Assembly: GCA_902536385.1 (NCBI GenBank)
Contig: CACAWY010000001.1
Location: forward strand, 88,458 to 152,457
Length of the DNA: 64,000 nucleotides
From: an uncultured Pelagibacteraceae bacterium
Lineage (GTDB): Bacteria; Pseudomonadota; Alphaproteobacteria; Pelagibacterales; Pelagibacteraceae
Direction: 5' to 3'
Part shown: positions 51,353-62,673 of the stretch, piece by piece
How the letters are laid out: every line of letters starts with the position of its first letter
How positions within the stretch are numbered: position 1 is the first letter of the stretch
The notes under the pieces: model-generated
The model's database searches: none
Told to the model about the DNA's origin: nothing
The model's input: the letters and a program-made list of their open reading frames with translations, nothing else
Program-made: the position numbers and the translations under genes

Positions 51353-51369
51353 TCGATTTTATTTAATTG

Positions 51370-51445
51370 GGGCGGTTAGCTCAGTTGGTAGAGCATCTCG
51401 TTTACACCGAGAGGGTCATAGGTTCGAGTCCTTTACCGCCCACCA
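51370..51445 (+). tRNA. tRNA-Val(UAC), CCA encoded
   Basis: GGGCGGT/ACCGCCC acceptor, anticodon loop TTTACAC (TAC), T-loop GGTTCGAGTCC, ACCA. Confidence 0.97.
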
Positions 51446-51453
51446 TTAAATAA

Positions 51454-51531
51454 GGGGGTGTAGCTCAGCTTGGTTAGAGCGCCTGCCTGTCACGCAGGAG
51501 GTCGCGGGTTCGAGTCCCGTCACTCCCGCCA
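51454..51531 (+). tRNA. tRNA-Asp(GUC), CCA encoded
   Basis: GGGGGTG/CACTCCC acceptor, anticodon stem-loop CCTGC-CTGTCAC-GCAGG (GTC), GCCA end. Confidence 0.97.
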
Positions 51532-51625
51532 CTAGTTGATAATGATTTTCATCTAATAACTTGAAATTCAACAATTATAGATCAACAATAATGCTTCCAT
51601 CTGTCCTGTACTCTTAAAATAGAAA

Positions 51626-51634
51626 TGCTATAAG
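51626..51634 (+). promoter_or_regulatory. putative extended -10 promoter element for nuo operon (TGCTATAAG)
   Basis: TGn-TATAAG, 61 bp before nuoA ATG; no good -35. Confidence 0.35.
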
Positions 51635-51694
51635 TAATAACAATTAATATAAGAATCTCTAAACTACGGTATTAGAGTAGATATTAATTAAAAC

Positions 51695-52063
51695 ATGATT
51701 TATAATTTTTTAACAGAATACTTATCAATAATTATTTTCTTATTTATTTCTCTATTTCTGAGTATAGGATTTATTGTTGTTAATTTTTTAGCTTCACCAT
51801 CCAATCCTGATCCAGAAAAATTATCTGCTTATGAATGTGGATTCGAAGCATTTGATGACTCAAGAATGGAATTTGATGTAAGATTTTATTTAGTAGCTAT
51901 ATTATTCATTATATTCGATTTAGAAATAGCCTTTCTATTTCCTTGGGCAATATCTCTTGGTAGTTTAGGTGCTTTAGGTTTTTGGTCCATGATGCTTTTT
52001 CTAGGTATCTTAACTATTGGATTTATCTATGAGTGGAAAAAAGGAGCACTAGAATGGGAGTAA
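51695..52063 (+). CDS. nuoA: NADH-quinone oxidoreductase subunit A
   Basis: [40 protein letters not shown]. Confidence 0.97.
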   Translation: MIYNFLTEYLSIIIFLFISLFLSIGFIVVNFLASPSNPDPEKLSAYECGFEAFDDSRMEFDVRFYLVAILFIIFDLEIAFLFPWAISLGSLGALGFWSMMLFLGILTIGFIYEWKKGALEWE

Positions 52064-52590
52064 AATTTGATCTTAACCAGAATAAAGATAAAAAAATTCC
52101 TGAAGAATTTAAGGACTTAGCTAAAGATTTTGCTGAAAAAGGTTTTATAACAACATCATCTGAAAATTTAATAAATTGGGCTAGAACAGGCTCGTTACAT
52201 TGGATGACTTTCGGATTAGCTTGCTGTGCAGTAGAAATGATGCAAACCTCAATGCCCAGATATGATCTTGAAAGGTTTGGTGCCGCTCCTAGAGCATCGC
52301 CACGACAATCAGATGTGATGATTGTAGCAGGAACATTAACTAATAAAATGGCTCCAGCTCTTAGAAAAGTTTACGATCAAATGCCCGAACCAAGATACGT
52401 AGTATCAATGGGAAGTTGCGCAAATGGCGGAGGATATTATCACTACTCTTATTCAGTTGTCAGAGGCTGTGATAAAATTGTACCAGTCGATATTTATATC
52501 CCAGGTTGTCCACCATCTGCAGAAGCACTTCTTTATGGAATATTAAGACTACAAAAAAAAATAAGAAGAGAAGGTACTTTAAAAAGATAA
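52054..52590 (+). CDS. nuoB: NADH-quinone oxidoreductase subunit B
   Basis: [40 protein letters not shown]; start at ATG 52054 (ORF track 52033). Confidence 0.97.
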   Translation: MGVKFDLNQNKDKKIPEEFKDLAKDFAEKGFITTSSENLINWARTGSLHWMTFGLACCAVEMMQTSMPRYDLERFGAAPRASPRQSDVMIVAGTLTNKMAPALRKVYDQMPEPRYVVSMGSCANGGGYYHYSYSVVRGCDKIVPVDIYIPGCPPSAEALLYGILRLQKKIRREGTLKR

Positions 52591-52591
52591 T

Positions 52592-53209
52592 ATGATTGGA
52601 GAAAAATTACAAAAACTAGAAAAATTAATAAATTCAGAACTTGCAATAAATATTAAAAATTCTTCAATAAAAAATAACGAATTATTAGTTGAGATCAAAG
52701 AGGAAAAATTAATTGAAGCTGTTCAATTTTTAAAATCAAATGATAATTGCAGATTTAGGCAACTTGTAGATATCGCTGGTGTTGACTACCCTGATGAAGA
52801 AGAACGATTTCAATTAGTATATCTTTTTTTATCTCACGAACATAATATAAGGATAAAACTACTCATAAAATTAAAACCTAATCAAAATATAAATTCTTTA
52901 ACAAAGATTTTTCCGTCTGCGAACTGGATGGAGAGAGAAGTTTTCGATATGTATGGTGTTAAATTTAAAAACCACCCTGATTTGAGAAGAATTTTAACTG
53001 ACTATGGTTTTAAAGGTCATCCTTTAAGAAAAGACTTTCCTTTAACTGGTTTTAATGAAGTGAGATACAGTGAAAAGGATAAAAAAGTAATTTATGAGCC
53101 TGTAAAACTTGAACAAAATTATAGAAATTTTGATTTCGAGAGTCCTTGGGAGGGAACGAATTACATTAAAAATATTAAAAAAATTGAAAAAGATGGTAAA
53201 AAAAACTAA
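52592..53209 (+). CDS. nuoC: NADH-quinone oxidoreductase subunit C
   Basis: [43 protein letters not shown]. Confidence 0.97.
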   Translation: MIGEKLQKLEKLINSELAINIKNSSIKNNELLVEIKEEKLIEAVQFLKSNDNCRFRQLVDIAGVDYPDEEERFQLVYLFLSHEHNIRIKLLIKLKPNQNINSLTKIFPSANWMEREVFDMYGVKFKNHPDLRRILTDYGFKGHPLRKDFPLTGFNEVRYSEKDKKVIYEPVKLEQNYRNFDFESPWEGTNYIKNIKKIEKDGKKN

Positions 53210-54368
53210 ATCTTTAAATCTAAATTTTGGACCTCAACATCCAGCGGCGCATGGAGTTTTGCGACTAATTTTAGAACTTGATGGAGAAGTAGTTGAAAAA
53301 GCGGATCCACATATAGGACTTTTACATAGAGGCACAGAAAAACTAATTGAGCAAAAGACGTATACTCAAGCTTTACCTTATTTCGATAGATTAGATTATG
53401 TAGCACCTATGAATCAGGAGCATGCTTTTGCACTTGCAGCAGAAAAACTTTTGAACATAGAGGTTCCGATTAGAGCTAAATATATCAGAGTAATTTTTTG
53501 TGAAATTGGAAGAATACTTAGCCATATTTTAAATGTCACAACCCAAGCTTTGGATGTTGGCGCATTAACACCTTCTTTGTGGGGTTTTGAAGAGAGAGAA
53601 ACGCTAATGACGTTTTATGAGAGAGCATCAGGCTCAAGGCTGCATGCAAATTACTTTAGAACAGGTGGAGTTCACCAAGATATACCTCTTAAATTAATTG
53701 ACGATATAGAGAAGTTTTGTAAATCTTTTCCAAAAATCATTGATGATTTAGAGGGATTATTGACAGATAATCGTATTTTTAAGCAACGAAATGTTGAAAT
53801 CGGAATCGTATCAAAACAAGAAGCATTAGATCATAGTTTTTCTGGAGTGATGCTTAGAGGGTCAGGTGTTCCTTGGGATTTAAGGAGATCACAACCTTAC
53901 GAAATATATAAAGATTTAGAATTTAAAATTCCCATCGGAAAAAATGGTGACTGTTATGATAGATATTTATGCAGAATTGAAGAAATGAGAGAAAGTGTAA
54001 AAATAATTTTACAATGTATCGATAAACTTCCTAAGGGCCCAGTCAAATCCATAGATGGAAAAATTTCGCCACCTAATAGGGAGGATTTAAAACAATCTAT
54101 GGAGGCCCTTATTCATCACTTTAAATTATTTACGGAAGGTTATAGAGTTCCTAAGGGGGATGTTTATACCGCTGTTGAAGCTCCCAAAGGCGAGTTTGGA
54201 GTTTACTTAATTTCTGATGGAAGCAATAAACCTTACCGTTGTAAGATAAGAGCACCAGGATTCTCACATCTTCAAGCAATGGATTACTTAATAAGGGGTC
54301 ACATGTTAGCAGATGTGCCTGCAGTTCTTGGATCTTTAGATATTGTATTTGGAGAAGTAGATAGATGA
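53193..54368 (+). CDS. nuoD: NADH-quinone oxidoreductase subunit D
   Basis: [24 protein letters not shown]...[13 protein letters not shown]; start at ATG 53193 (ORF track 53109). Confidence 0.97.
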   Translation: MVKKTKSLNLNFGPQHPAAHGVLRLILELDGEVVEKADPHIGLLHRGTEKLIEQKTYTQALPYFDRLDYVAPMNQEHAFALAAEKLLNIEVPIRAKYIRVIFCEIGRILSHILNVTTQALDVGALTPSLWGFEERETLMTFYERASGSRLHANYFRTGGVHQDIPLKLIDDIEKFCKSFPKIIDDLEGLLTDNRIFKQRNVEIGIVSKQEALDHSFSGVMLRGSGVPWDLRRSQPYEIYKDLEFKIPIGKNGDCYDRYLCRIEEMRESVKIILQCIDKLPKGPVKSIDGKISPPNREDLKQSMEALIHHFKLFTEGYRVPKGDVYTAVEAPKGEFGVYLISDGSNKPYRCKIRAPGFSHLQAMDYLIRGHMLADVPAVLGSLDIVFGEVDR

Positions 54369-54970
54369 GTTTAAAAAAAGTTCATGATCAACAACCAAAA
54401 GAATTTGAATTTTCTAAGGAAAATTTTGAAAAAGCTGAAGAAATTTTAAAAAGATATCCAAAAAAAAATAAAAAAAGTGCTGTAATGCCTTTTCTTTATC
54501 TAGCTCAAAAGCAAAATGATAATTGGATTCCTCTAGCAGCAATGAAATATATAGCAAATCTTTTGTCAATGCCCTACATCTCAGTTTATGAAGTTGCAAC
54601 ATTTTATACAATGTACAATCTAGCACCAGTAGGGAAACATTTTGTGCAAGTCTGTACAACAACACCTTGCTTAATCCGAGGTGCAGATAAAATTGTCAAA
54701 CTCTGCAAAGAAAAAATATCGCCTAACGAAAACCAAATTTCTAATAAAGGAAACTGTTCATGGATTGAAGTAGAGTGTTTAGGTGCATGCGTAAGCGCTC
54801 CAATGATACAAGTGAATGATGATTACTACGAAGATCTTGATGAAAAAAGTGCTAAAGAAATTCTCGAGTCACTTATTAAAGACAAACCATTAAAACCTGG
54901 CTCTTATAAGGGTCGAAAAAATACAGCTCCTGAAAAAAAACAACCAATAAATAAGGAAAATCATGCTTAA
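54365..54970 (+). CDS. nuoE: NADH-quinone oxidoreductase subunit E
   Basis: [32 protein letters not shown]...[11 protein letters not shown]. Confidence 0.96.
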   Translation: MSLKKVHDQQPKEFEFSKENFEKAEEILKRYPKKNKKSAVMPFLYLAQKQNDNWIPLAAMKYIANLLSMPYISVYEVATFYTMYNLAPVGKHFVQVCTTTPCLIRGADKIVKLCKEKISPNENQISNKGNCSWIEVECLGACVSAPMIQVNDDYYEDLDEKSAKEILESLIKDKPLKPGSYKGRKNTAPEKKQPINKENHA

Positions 54971-56294
54971 AGAGGAAAATAAGATATTTAAAAATCTTTA
55001 TAACGATCTTGGATGGGAAATTGATAATGCAATTAAAAGAGATGATTGGAAAGATACTAGAAATATAATCTCAAAAGGTAGAGAGTGGATTATTAATGAA
55101 GTGAAAACTTCAGAACTTAGGGGAAGGGGTGGAGCTGGTTTCTCTACTGGCCTCAAATGGTCTTTTGCCCCAAAAAAAGTTGGATCTAGACCTCATTACC
55201 TGGTTATTAATGCAGATGAGTCAGAGCCAGGAACATGCAAAGATAGGGACATATTAAGATTTGAACCACAAAAATTAATTGAAGGATGCCTAATAGCTGG
55301 TTACGCAGTCAATGCTCACATTTGTTACATCTACATAAGAGGAGAGTATTTAAATGAAGGCAAAAGATTACAAAATGCAATTGATCAAGCTTACAAAAAA
55401 AACTTCCTAGGAAAAAATGCTTGTGGGTCCGGATGGGATTTTGATATTCATATTCATTATGGAGCTGGCGCCTATATTTGCGGTGAAGAAACTGCTTTAT
55501 TAGAGAGTATAGAGGGAAACAAAGGTCAACCAAGACTAAAGCCGCCTTTTCCAGCTTTAGTAGGTTTATATGGCTGTCCAACAATAGTAAACAATGTTGA
55601 AACTATAGCGGTTGTTCCAACAATTTTAAGAAGAGGAGGAAAATGGTTTGCATCGATAGGTAAACCAAAAAACACTGGCACAAAAATATTCTGCATATCT
55701 GGAAATGTAAATTCACCGTGTAATGTTGAAGAAGAAATGGGGATACCTTTAAAAGAATTAATTGAAAAACATGCTGGTGGAGTGATAGGGGGATGGGACA
55801 ATCTTCAAGCAGTTATACCTGGTGGATCCTCAATGCCTTTATTACCAAAAAAAATATGTGATACGATCACAATGGATTTTGATAAGTTAATTGAGCATAA
55901 AAGCGGTTTAGGCACAGCGGGAATTGTAGTTATAAATAAAGACCAAGATATCGTTGCTTGTATGGCAAGAATAGCTAGATTTTATAAACACGAGAGCTGT
56001 GGTCAATGCACACCTTGCAGAGAAGGTGCAGGATGGATGTGGAGAATATTAGATAGGGTCGTAAAAAGAAAAGCAACTTTTAGTGATATTGATTTGTTGT
56101 CAGACGTTACAAAACAAATTGAAGGCCATACAATTTGTGCGTTTGGAGAAGGATCTGCTTGGCCAGTTCAGGGTTTGTTACGTCATTTTAGAAAAGAAAT
56201 TGAAAGTCGCTGCAGAGACGAGCCTTTAATTAAGAAGAAAACTAATAACCCATATTTAGTTGATCAACATTTACTGGAAAGCAAGAATGCCTAA
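54963..56294 (+). CDS. nuoF: NADH-quinone oxidoreductase subunit F
   Basis: [47 protein letters not shown]. Confidence 0.97.
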   Translation: MLKEENKIFKNLYNDLGWEIDNAIKRDDWKDTRNIISKGREWIINEVKTSELRGRGGAGFSTGLKWSFAPKKVGSRPHYLVINADESEPGTCKDRDILRFEPQKLIEGCLIAGYAVNAHICYIYIRGEYLNEGKRLQNAIDQAYKKNFLGKNACGSGWDFDIHIHYGAGAYICGEETALLESIEGNKGQPRLKPPFPALVGLYGCPTIVNNVETIAVVPTILRRGGKWFASIGKPKNTGTKIFCISGNVNSPCNVEEEMGIPLKELIEKHAGGVIGGWDNLQAVIPGGSSMPLLPKKICDTITMDFDKLIEHKSGLGTAGIVVINKDQDIVACMARIARFYKHESCGQCTPCREGAGWMWRILDRVVKRKATFSDIDLLSDVTKQIEGHTICAFGEGSAWPVQGLLRHFRKEIESRCRDEPLIKKKTNNPYLVDQHLLESKNA

Positions 56295-58344
56295 AATTAC
56301 TATAAATGGTAAAGAAATAGAATTTGATAAAGGGATGACTGTGTTACAAGCTTGTGAACTTGCAGGAGTAGAAATTCCAAGATTTTGTTATCACGAGAAA
56401 CTTTCAATAGCTGGAAATTGCAGAATGTGTCTTGTTGAAATGGAAAAATCAGCTAAACCAATTGCTTCTTGCGCTATGCCAGCAACTGAAGGAATGAATA
56501 TAAAAACAAATACAGCACTTGTAGAGAAGGCAAGAAAAGGAGTAATGGAATTTTTACTTGCTAATCATCCACTTGATTGTCCAGTCTGTGATCAAGGAGG
56601 GGAATGTGATTTGCAAGATCAGTCTATGTATTATGGCGTGGACAAATCAAGATTTGTTGAAAATAAAAGACAAGTAAAAGAAAAGTATATGGGTCCATTA
56701 ATAAAAACCCAAATGACAAGATGTATTCACTGCACCAGATGTGTAAGATTTGCTACCGAAATTGCCGGCGTACCAGAAATTGGAGCCATCGGCAGAGGAG
56801 AAAATATGGAGATTACAACTTATTTAGAAAAAGCAATGGAATCAGAACTATCTGCAAACGTTATCGATCTTTGCCCAGTAGGAGCTTTAACATCAAAACC
56901 TTATGCCTTTGAAGCTAGACCTTGGGAATTAAAAAAAACGGAGAGTGTAGATGTAACGGATGCAGTTGGGTCTAATATTAGAGTTGATACATACAATTGG
57001 GAGGTAAAAAGAATATTACCAAGACTTAATGAGGATATTAATGAAGAGTGGATTTCTGATAAAACACGATACTCTTGTGATGGATTGCTTAAACAAAGGT
57101 TAGATATTCCGTATATAAAAAAAGATAATAAGTTGCAAAAATCTAATTGGGATGAAGCTATTTCTATTTTGGTTGATAAAATTAAATCTATAGATCCAAG
57201 CGAAATTGGTGGTCACATAGGTGATATGGTAAATTTAGAAAATGCCTTAAGTTTTAAAAAATTTTTTTCAGTTTTGAAATGTAATAATTTAGAATTTAGA
57301 GAGAAAAAATTTTATATAAATTCATCTAAAAAAAGTAATTATATCTTCAATTCTTCAATTAAAGGTATTGAAGAGTCAGATTTAATTTTATTAATAGGAA
57401 CGAACCCTAGACTTGAAGCCACTATTCTAAATGCAAGGATAAGAAAAACATTCGTTCAAAAAGGTGTACCCATTTTCTCAATTGGAGACCCAGGCAATCT
57501 TACATACGATTATACTATAATTGGAAAACAAACAGATGATTTAAAAAAAATTTTTAATAAAGAAACTGAGTTTTCAAAAAAATTGATATCTTCAAAAAAA
57601 CCAATGATAATTATTGGTGAGTCTGCCTTAGAATTGAAAAGCGGAAAATATATTATTGAAGAATTTAAAAAATTTTTAAAAGAAAACAATTTGATAACTA
57701 AAGAGTGGAATGCTTTAAATTTTTTACCGCAAAATGCCTCTACAGTTGGTTTAATAGATCTAAAAATTTTAGCTAAAGAAGATGAAGAAAAATTTACATT
57801 TTTCGAAAAATTGAAAAATAACCGTTTTAAATTATTATATCTTTTAGGATCAGACAACTTAGAAATAAAAAAAAATAATGAATTTATTGTTTATCAAGGA
57901 AGTCATGGTGATAGAGGTGCAGAAATAGCTGACTTAGTTCTTCCATCAGCAACATTTACAGAACAAAATGGTCTTTATGAAAACTTAGAGGGAAGAGTCC
58001 AAGAATGTAAAAAAGCTTCTTACCCAATTGGGGACGCGATGGAAGACTGGAAGATATTTAACTTAATTTTAAAAAGATTAGGTAAAAATGAGAATTTGTC
58101 AAAATTTGACTCGTTAAGAGAAGAAGTTTTAAGCCTGATTCCTAATTTTACAAAAATCAATGAATTACCTAACAATATAAATGATGGAGTTAATGTTACC
58201 TCCTCAAACTTTTATAGTGAACATGTTAACTTAAAAGAACTAGATTATTTTTACTCAAATTCAATTTCTAGAGCATCTAAGACTATGAGTGAATGCCGCC
58301 AAATAAAAAACAATTTAAAGAAAACTGGTACAAATAATTTATGA
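56287..58344 (+). CDS. nuoG: NADH-quinone oxidoreductase subunit G
   Basis: 2Fe-2S and 4Fe-4S motifs ([41 protein letters not shown]); start at ATG 56287 (ORF track 56260). Confidence 0.96.
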   Translation: MPKITINGKEIEFDKGMTVLQACELAGVEIPRFCYHEKLSIAGNCRMCLVEMEKSAKPIASCAMPATEGMNIKTNTALVEKARKGVMEFLLANHPLDCPVCDQGGECDLQDQSMYYGVDKSRFVENKRQVKEKYMGPLIKTQMTRCIHCTRCVRFATEIAGVPEIGAIGRGENMEITTYLEKAMESELSANVIDLCPVGALTSKPYAFEARPWELKKTESVDVTDAVGSNIRVDTYNWEVKRILPRLNEDINEEWISDKTRYSCDGLLKQRLDIPYIKKDNKLQKSNWDEAISILVDKIKSIDPSEIGGHIGDMVNLENALSFKKFFSVLKCNNLEFREKKFYINSSKKSNYIFNSSIKGIEESDLILLIGTNPRLEATILNARIRKTFVQKGVPIFSIGDPGNLTYDYTIIGKQTDDLKKIFNKETEFSKKLISSKKPMIIIGESALELKSGKYIIEEFKKFLKENNLITKEWNALNFLPQNASTVGLIDLKILAKEDEEKFTFFEKLKNNRFKLLYLLGSDNLEIKKNNEFIVYQGSHGDRGAEIADLVLPSATFTEQNGLYENLEGRVQECKKASYPIGDAMEDWKIFNLILKRLGKNENLSKFDSLREEVLSLIPNFTKINELPNNINDGVNVTSSNFYSEHVNLKELDYFYSNSISRASKTMSECRQIKNNLKKTGTNNL

Positions 58345-59348
58345 TAGAATATCTACAAATTTTAGGACTTGAAATTTATAAAATTCTATTTTTACTCATT
58401 CCTATTCTAATATCAGTAGCCATGATAGTTTGGTTAGATAGAAGAGTATGGGGGCTTGTGCAAAAAAGAAGAGGCCCAAATGTTGTTGGTCCCTTTGGTC
58501 TATTTCAAACTCTTGCTGATGCATTAAAATATATTTTTAAAGAGATTATTATTCCTGCAAGTGCTAATAAAGTCGTTTTTATACTTGCTCCAATAGTAAC
58601 TATGACATTAGCCTTAGTAGCTTGGGCTGTAATTCCGATGAGTGAGGATTTAGTTTTGTCAGATATTAATGTAGGAGTCTTATATTTATTCGCAGTTTCA
58701 TCACTTGGTGTTTATGGAATTATTATGGGAGGTTGGGCTTCTAACTCTAAATATCCTTTTCTTGGGGCTATTAGATCAGCGGCTCAAATGGTTTCTTACG
58801 AGGTTTCAATTGGCATAATTATAATTAATGTGCTTTTATGTGTTGGTTCTCTAAATTTAAAAGATATTGTTATTGCACAAGAGGAATTGTGGTATGTCAT
58901 TCCACTTTTTCCGATGTTTGTAATTTTCTTCATTTCTGCTCTGGCAGAAACTAATAGGCCTCCTTTTGATTTACCCGAAGCAGAGGCAGAACTAGTTGCA
59001 GGTTACCAAACTGAATATTCCGGAATGATGTATGCAATGTTTTGGCTTGGGGAATACGCAAACATACTATTAATGTGTGCTATGGGATCTATTCTTTTTT
59101 TAGGGGGATGGTTACCAATATTAGATATCTATCCATTAAATTTGATTCCTGCACCAGTTTGGATGATGTTAAAAATTTTATTTTTATTTTTACTTTTTGC
59201 TTTAATTAAAGCTATTGTTCCAAGATATAGATACGATCAACTTATGAGACTTGGTTGGAAGGTATTCCTACCATTCTCATTAGTATACCTTGTTCTAACA
59301 GCTAGCTTTTTATTTTATTTTGATAAATTACCTAAGGTAAATTTTTAA
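58341..59348 (+). CDS. nuoH: NADH-quinone oxidoreductase subunit H
   Basis: [61 protein letters not shown]. Confidence 0.97.
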   Translation: MIEYLQILGLEIYKILFLLIPILISVAMIVWLDRRVWGLVQKRRGPNVVGPFGLFQTLADALKYIFKEIIIPASANKVVFILAPIVTMTLALVAWAVIPMSEDLVLSDINVGVLYLFAVSSLGVYGIIMGGWASNSKYPFLGAIRSAAQMVSYEVSIGIIIINVLLCVGSLNLKDIVIAQEELWYVIPLFPMFVIFFISALAETNRPPFDLPEAEAELVAGYQTEYSGMMYAMFWLGEYANILLMCAMGSILFLGGWLPILDIYPLNLIPAPVWMMLKILFLFLLFALIKAIVPRYRYDQLMRLGWKVFLPFSLVYLVLTASFLFYFDKLPKVNF

Positions 59349-59833
59349 TGAACTTTGGAAGAATTTTTAAAACTATATTTTTAGTAGAATTTATATCTGG
59401 TTTATACATGGCTGTAAAAGAAATGTTCAGGAAGTCAAAAACTATAAATTACCCTTTTGAAAAAGGATCAATAAGTCCAAGAATGAGAGGAGAGCATGCT
59501 TTAAGAAGATATCCAAATGGTGAGGAGAGGTGTATTGCATGTAAATTATGTGAAGCAGTTTGTCCCGCTCAGGCTATTACAATTGAGTCTACAGAGAGAT
59601 CTGATGGAAGCAGAAAAACTACTAGATATGATATTGATATGCTTAAATGTATTTATTGTGGATTATGCCAGGAGTCGTGTCCTGTAGATGCAATTGTTCA
59701 AGGACCTAATTTTGAATTTGCAACGGAAACAAGAGAAGAACTTTACTACAACAAAGAAAAACTTTTAGATAATGGTGATAGATGGGAGTCAGTTTTATCA
59801 AAAAATCTAAAATTAGATAAACCTTACAGATAA
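59348..59833 (+). CDS. nuoI: NADH-quinone oxidoreductase subunit I
   Basis: Two 4Fe-4S motifs: [16 protein letters not shown] and [16 protein letters not shown]. Confidence 0.97.
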   Translation: MNFGRIFKTIFLVEFISGLYMAVKEMFRKSKTINYPFEKGSISPRMRGEHALRRYPNGEERCIACKLCEAVCPAQAITIESTERSDGSRKTTRYDIDMLKCIYCGLCQESCPVDAIVQGPNFEFATETREELYYNKEKLLDNGDRWESVLSKNLKLDKPYR

Positions 59834-60460
59834 ATGATAGTTCACTCAATTTTTTTTTATTTTTTTTCAATTATTGCTATTTTTTCATCATTGATGGTGA
59901 TTACATCAAGAAGCACAATTAATTCAGTCTTTTTTTTAATTTTAGATTTTATTTCAGTAGGATGTTTATTTATTATGGTTGGTGCAGAATTTTTAGGAAT
60001 GATATTGTTGATTGTTTATGTAGGAGCGGTAGCTGTCTTATTTTTGTTTGTAGTTATGATGTTAAATGTTGCAGAGCAAAAACAATCTTGGTTTATCGGG
60101 AAAAAATCGACACACATTCCAACTGGTTTGATAGTTAGCGTATTGATCCTTTTAGAGTTACTCGTTGTGGTGGGAGGATGGAAGTATAAAGAGGATGTAA
60201 TGTCTAGTAGCACATTAGTTTTGTCGAATATTTCTAACACTCATCAGTTAGGTTTAGTTATGTACACCGATTATATTTTATATTTTCAATTAGCAGGCAT
60301 AGTTCTTCTTTTGGCAATGATCGGCGCTATTCTTCTGACATTTAGAGAAAGAAAAGGGGTAAAAAAGCAAAGCTATGTTAATCAAATTTCAAGAGGTCCC
60401 TCGACTGCTGTTGAACTTATAGAAGTTAAATCCAATCAAGGAGTTAAAATAGATGATTGA
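59834..60460 (+). CDS. nuoJ: NADH-quinone oxidoreductase subunit J
   Basis: [29 protein letters not shown]. Confidence 0.95.
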   Translation: MIVHSIFFYFFSIIAIFSSLMVITSRSTINSVFFLILDFISVGCLFIMVGAEFLGMILLIVYVGAVAVLFLFVVMMLNVAEQKQSWFIGKKSTHIPTGLIVSVLILLELLVVVGGWKYKEDVMSSSTLVLSNISNTHQLGLVMYTDYILYFQLAGIVLLLAMIGAILLTFRERKGVKKQSYVNQISRGPSTAVELIEVKSNQGVKIDD

Positions 60461-60764
60461 GATTGGTTTAGGTCACTACCTATCATTAGGAGCAATAATT
60501 TTTTTCTTAGGAGTGATAGGGATTTTTCTTAATAGAAAAAATGTAATAGTAATATTAATGTCTATTGAGCTAATATTATTAGCAGTGAATATTAATTTAA
60601 TATCCTTTTCAATTTTTTCTGGTGATATTGTCGGTCAAATTTTTACAATGCTCATTTTAACTGTTGCCGCAGCAGAAGCGGCCATTGGTTTAGCTATTAT
60701 TGTTGTATATTATAGAAATAGAGGTTCTATAAGAGTAGAGGATATTCACGGCATGAAAGGTTAA
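60453..60764 (+). CDS. nuoK: NADH-quinone oxidoreductase subunit K
   Basis: [17 protein letters not shown]...[25 protein letters not shown]. Confidence 0.96.
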   Translation: MIEIGLGHYLSLGAIIFFLGVIGIFLNRKNVIVILMSIELILLAVNINLISFSIFSGDIVGQIFTMLILTVAAAEAAIGLAIIVVYYRNRGSIRVEDIHGMKG

Positions 60765-62672
60765 ATGGAATACGCGATATTGTTTTTACCATTGATCGGT
60801 TCGCTTATTGGATACGTAGGGAGATCCTTTTCAAAATATTTTGCTGAAATTTCTACAAGCTTTTTTGTATGTATTTCAGCCGTTCTATCTATTTTTGTAT
60901 TTTGGAACGGATACCAAAACGATAATTACGGAAACTATATAATCTTTGAATGGATAAGTTCTGGTAACTTTACAGCTAACTGGTCAATAAATATTGATCC
61001 ATTAAGCTCGGTCATGCTGGTAGTAGTAACTTTTGTATCAGCTTTAGTTCATATCTACTCAATTGGTTATATGAGCCATGATCCTCACAAACCAAGGTTT
61101 ATGTCGTATCTATCGCTCTTTACTTTTTCTATGCTTGCATTAGTAGTTTCGGATAATTTTTTACAACTTTTTTTTGGGTGGGAAGGAGTTGGTTTATGTT
61201 CTTATCTATTAATTGGTTTTTGGTATAAAAAAGAAACTGCTAATAATGCTGCAATTAAAGCATTTATTGTAAATAGAATTGGAGATTTTGGTTTAGCAAT
61301 AGCGATATTTTTAATTTTCTTCTTTTTTGGAAGTATTAATTTTGATGAAGTTTTTCAAGCCACAAGTCAGAACGTTGAGAAAAATATTATATTTTTTGGC
61401 TTTGAGTTAAATCTGATAACTTTGATATGCATTTTCTTATTTATTGGAGCAATGGGTAAATCCGCCCAATTTTTACTTCACACTTGGCTTCCCGATGCGA
61501 TGGAGGGACCTACACCAGTATCAGCATTAATTCATGCTGCAACAATGGTAACCGCAGGTGTATTTCTTGTTGTAAGGTGCTCTCCTATGTTTGAGTATTC
61601 TCAAGTTGCTTTAAATTTAGTTACAGTAGTTGGATTGATAACAGCTATATTTGCTGCTTCTGTTGCATTAGTACAAAATGATATAAAAAAAATTGTTGCT
61701 TATTCAACTTGTAGTCAATTAGGTTACATGTTTTTTGCAGCAGGTTTAGGAGCTTATCATGTTGCAATGTTTCATTTATTCACACATGCTTTTTTCAAAG
61801 CATTACTATTTTTAGGTGCTGGTTCTGTAATACATGCCTTTAAAGATGAACAAGATATAAGAAAAATGGGCGGAGTTCGTAAAAAACTTCCATATACTTA
61901 TATTTTTATGCTTTTGGGTACCTTGGCGTTAACTGGTTTTCCATTTCTTTCAGGCTTTTATTCAAAAGATGCAATTATTGAATTTGCATATCTGAACAAT
62001 ACCTCACTAGGTAATTATGCAGCCTCAATTGGAATTTTTACAGCGTTTTTTACTTCAATTTATTCTTGGAGATTATTTTTTAAAACTTTCCACGGGCCTT
62101 TTAATAATAAGAAAATATCTTTAAATGATACTCATGAGTCACCACTCGTAATGTTAATACCACTTGTTTTTTTAGGTATTGGTGCAATTTTTTCTGGATT
62201 CTTATTTAAAAATACTTTTATAGGTCATCATAGTAATGATTTTTGGCAAACCTCAATCTTTTTTTTGAATGAGGTTAAACATGATACTATCCCAATTTGG
62301 TTTTTATTGACCACTCCAATTTTAGTTTTAATATCTATTCCTATCTCAATTTATTTATATATTGTTAACCCAAAGATTTTAGAAAACTTCAAAAATACTA
62401 ATTTACCCTTGTACAATTTTTTACTAAATAAATGGTATATAGATGAATTATATGAAAGAGCTTTGGTTAACCCAGCAAAAAAAATAGGTTCTTTTTTTTG
62501 GAAAAAAGGAGACATAGGTACAATAGACAAATTTGGTCCAGATGGCGTATCAAAATTAGTAAAAGTTATTTCTAATAAGACAGGACGTCTTCAAACAGGA
62601 TTTATCTATGATTATGCTTTTGTGATGCTTTTAGGTTTGTCTATTTTATTAACTTACTTGATATTAAAGTAA
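60765..62672 (+). CDS. nuoL: NADH-quinone oxidoreductase subunit L
   Basis: FFGWEGVGLCSYLLIGFWY, HTWLPDAMEGPTPVSALIHAATMVTAGVFL. Confidence 0.97.
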   Translation: MEYAILFLPLIGSLIGYVGRSFSKYFAEISTSFFVCISAVLSIFVFWNGYQNDNYGNYIIFEWISSGNFTANWSINIDPLSSVMLVVVTFVSALVHIYSIGYMSHDPHKPRFMSYLSLFTFSMLALVVSDNFLQLFFGWEGVGLCSYLLIGFWYKKETANNAAIKAFIVNRIGDFGLAIAIFLIFFFFGSINFDEVFQATSQNVEKNIIFFGFELNLITLICIFLFIGAMGKSAQFLLHTWLPDAMEGPTPVSALIHAATMVTAGVFLVVRCSPMFEYSQVALNLVTVVGLITAIFAASVALVQNDIKKIVAYSTCSQLGYMFFAAGLGAYHVAMFHLFTHAFFKALLFLGAGSVIHAFKDEQDIRKMGGVRKKLPYTYIFMLLGTLALTGFPFLSGFYSKDAIIEFAYLNNTSLGNYAASIGIFTAFFTSIYSWRLFFKTFHGPFNNKKISLNDTHESPLVMLIPLVFLGIGAIFSGFLFKNTFIGHHSNDFWQTSIFFLNEVKHDTIPIWFLLTTPILVLISIPISIYLYIVNPKILENFKNTNLPLYNFLLNKWYIDELYERALVNPAKKIGSFFWKKGDIGTIDKFGPDGVSKLVKVISNKTGRLQTGFIYDYAFVMLLGLSILLTYLILK

Positions 62673-62673
62673 A

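Noticed and set aside
57510-57857. 115-aa minus-strand ORF inside nuoG
   Set aside because: Antisense shadow ORF within nuoG.
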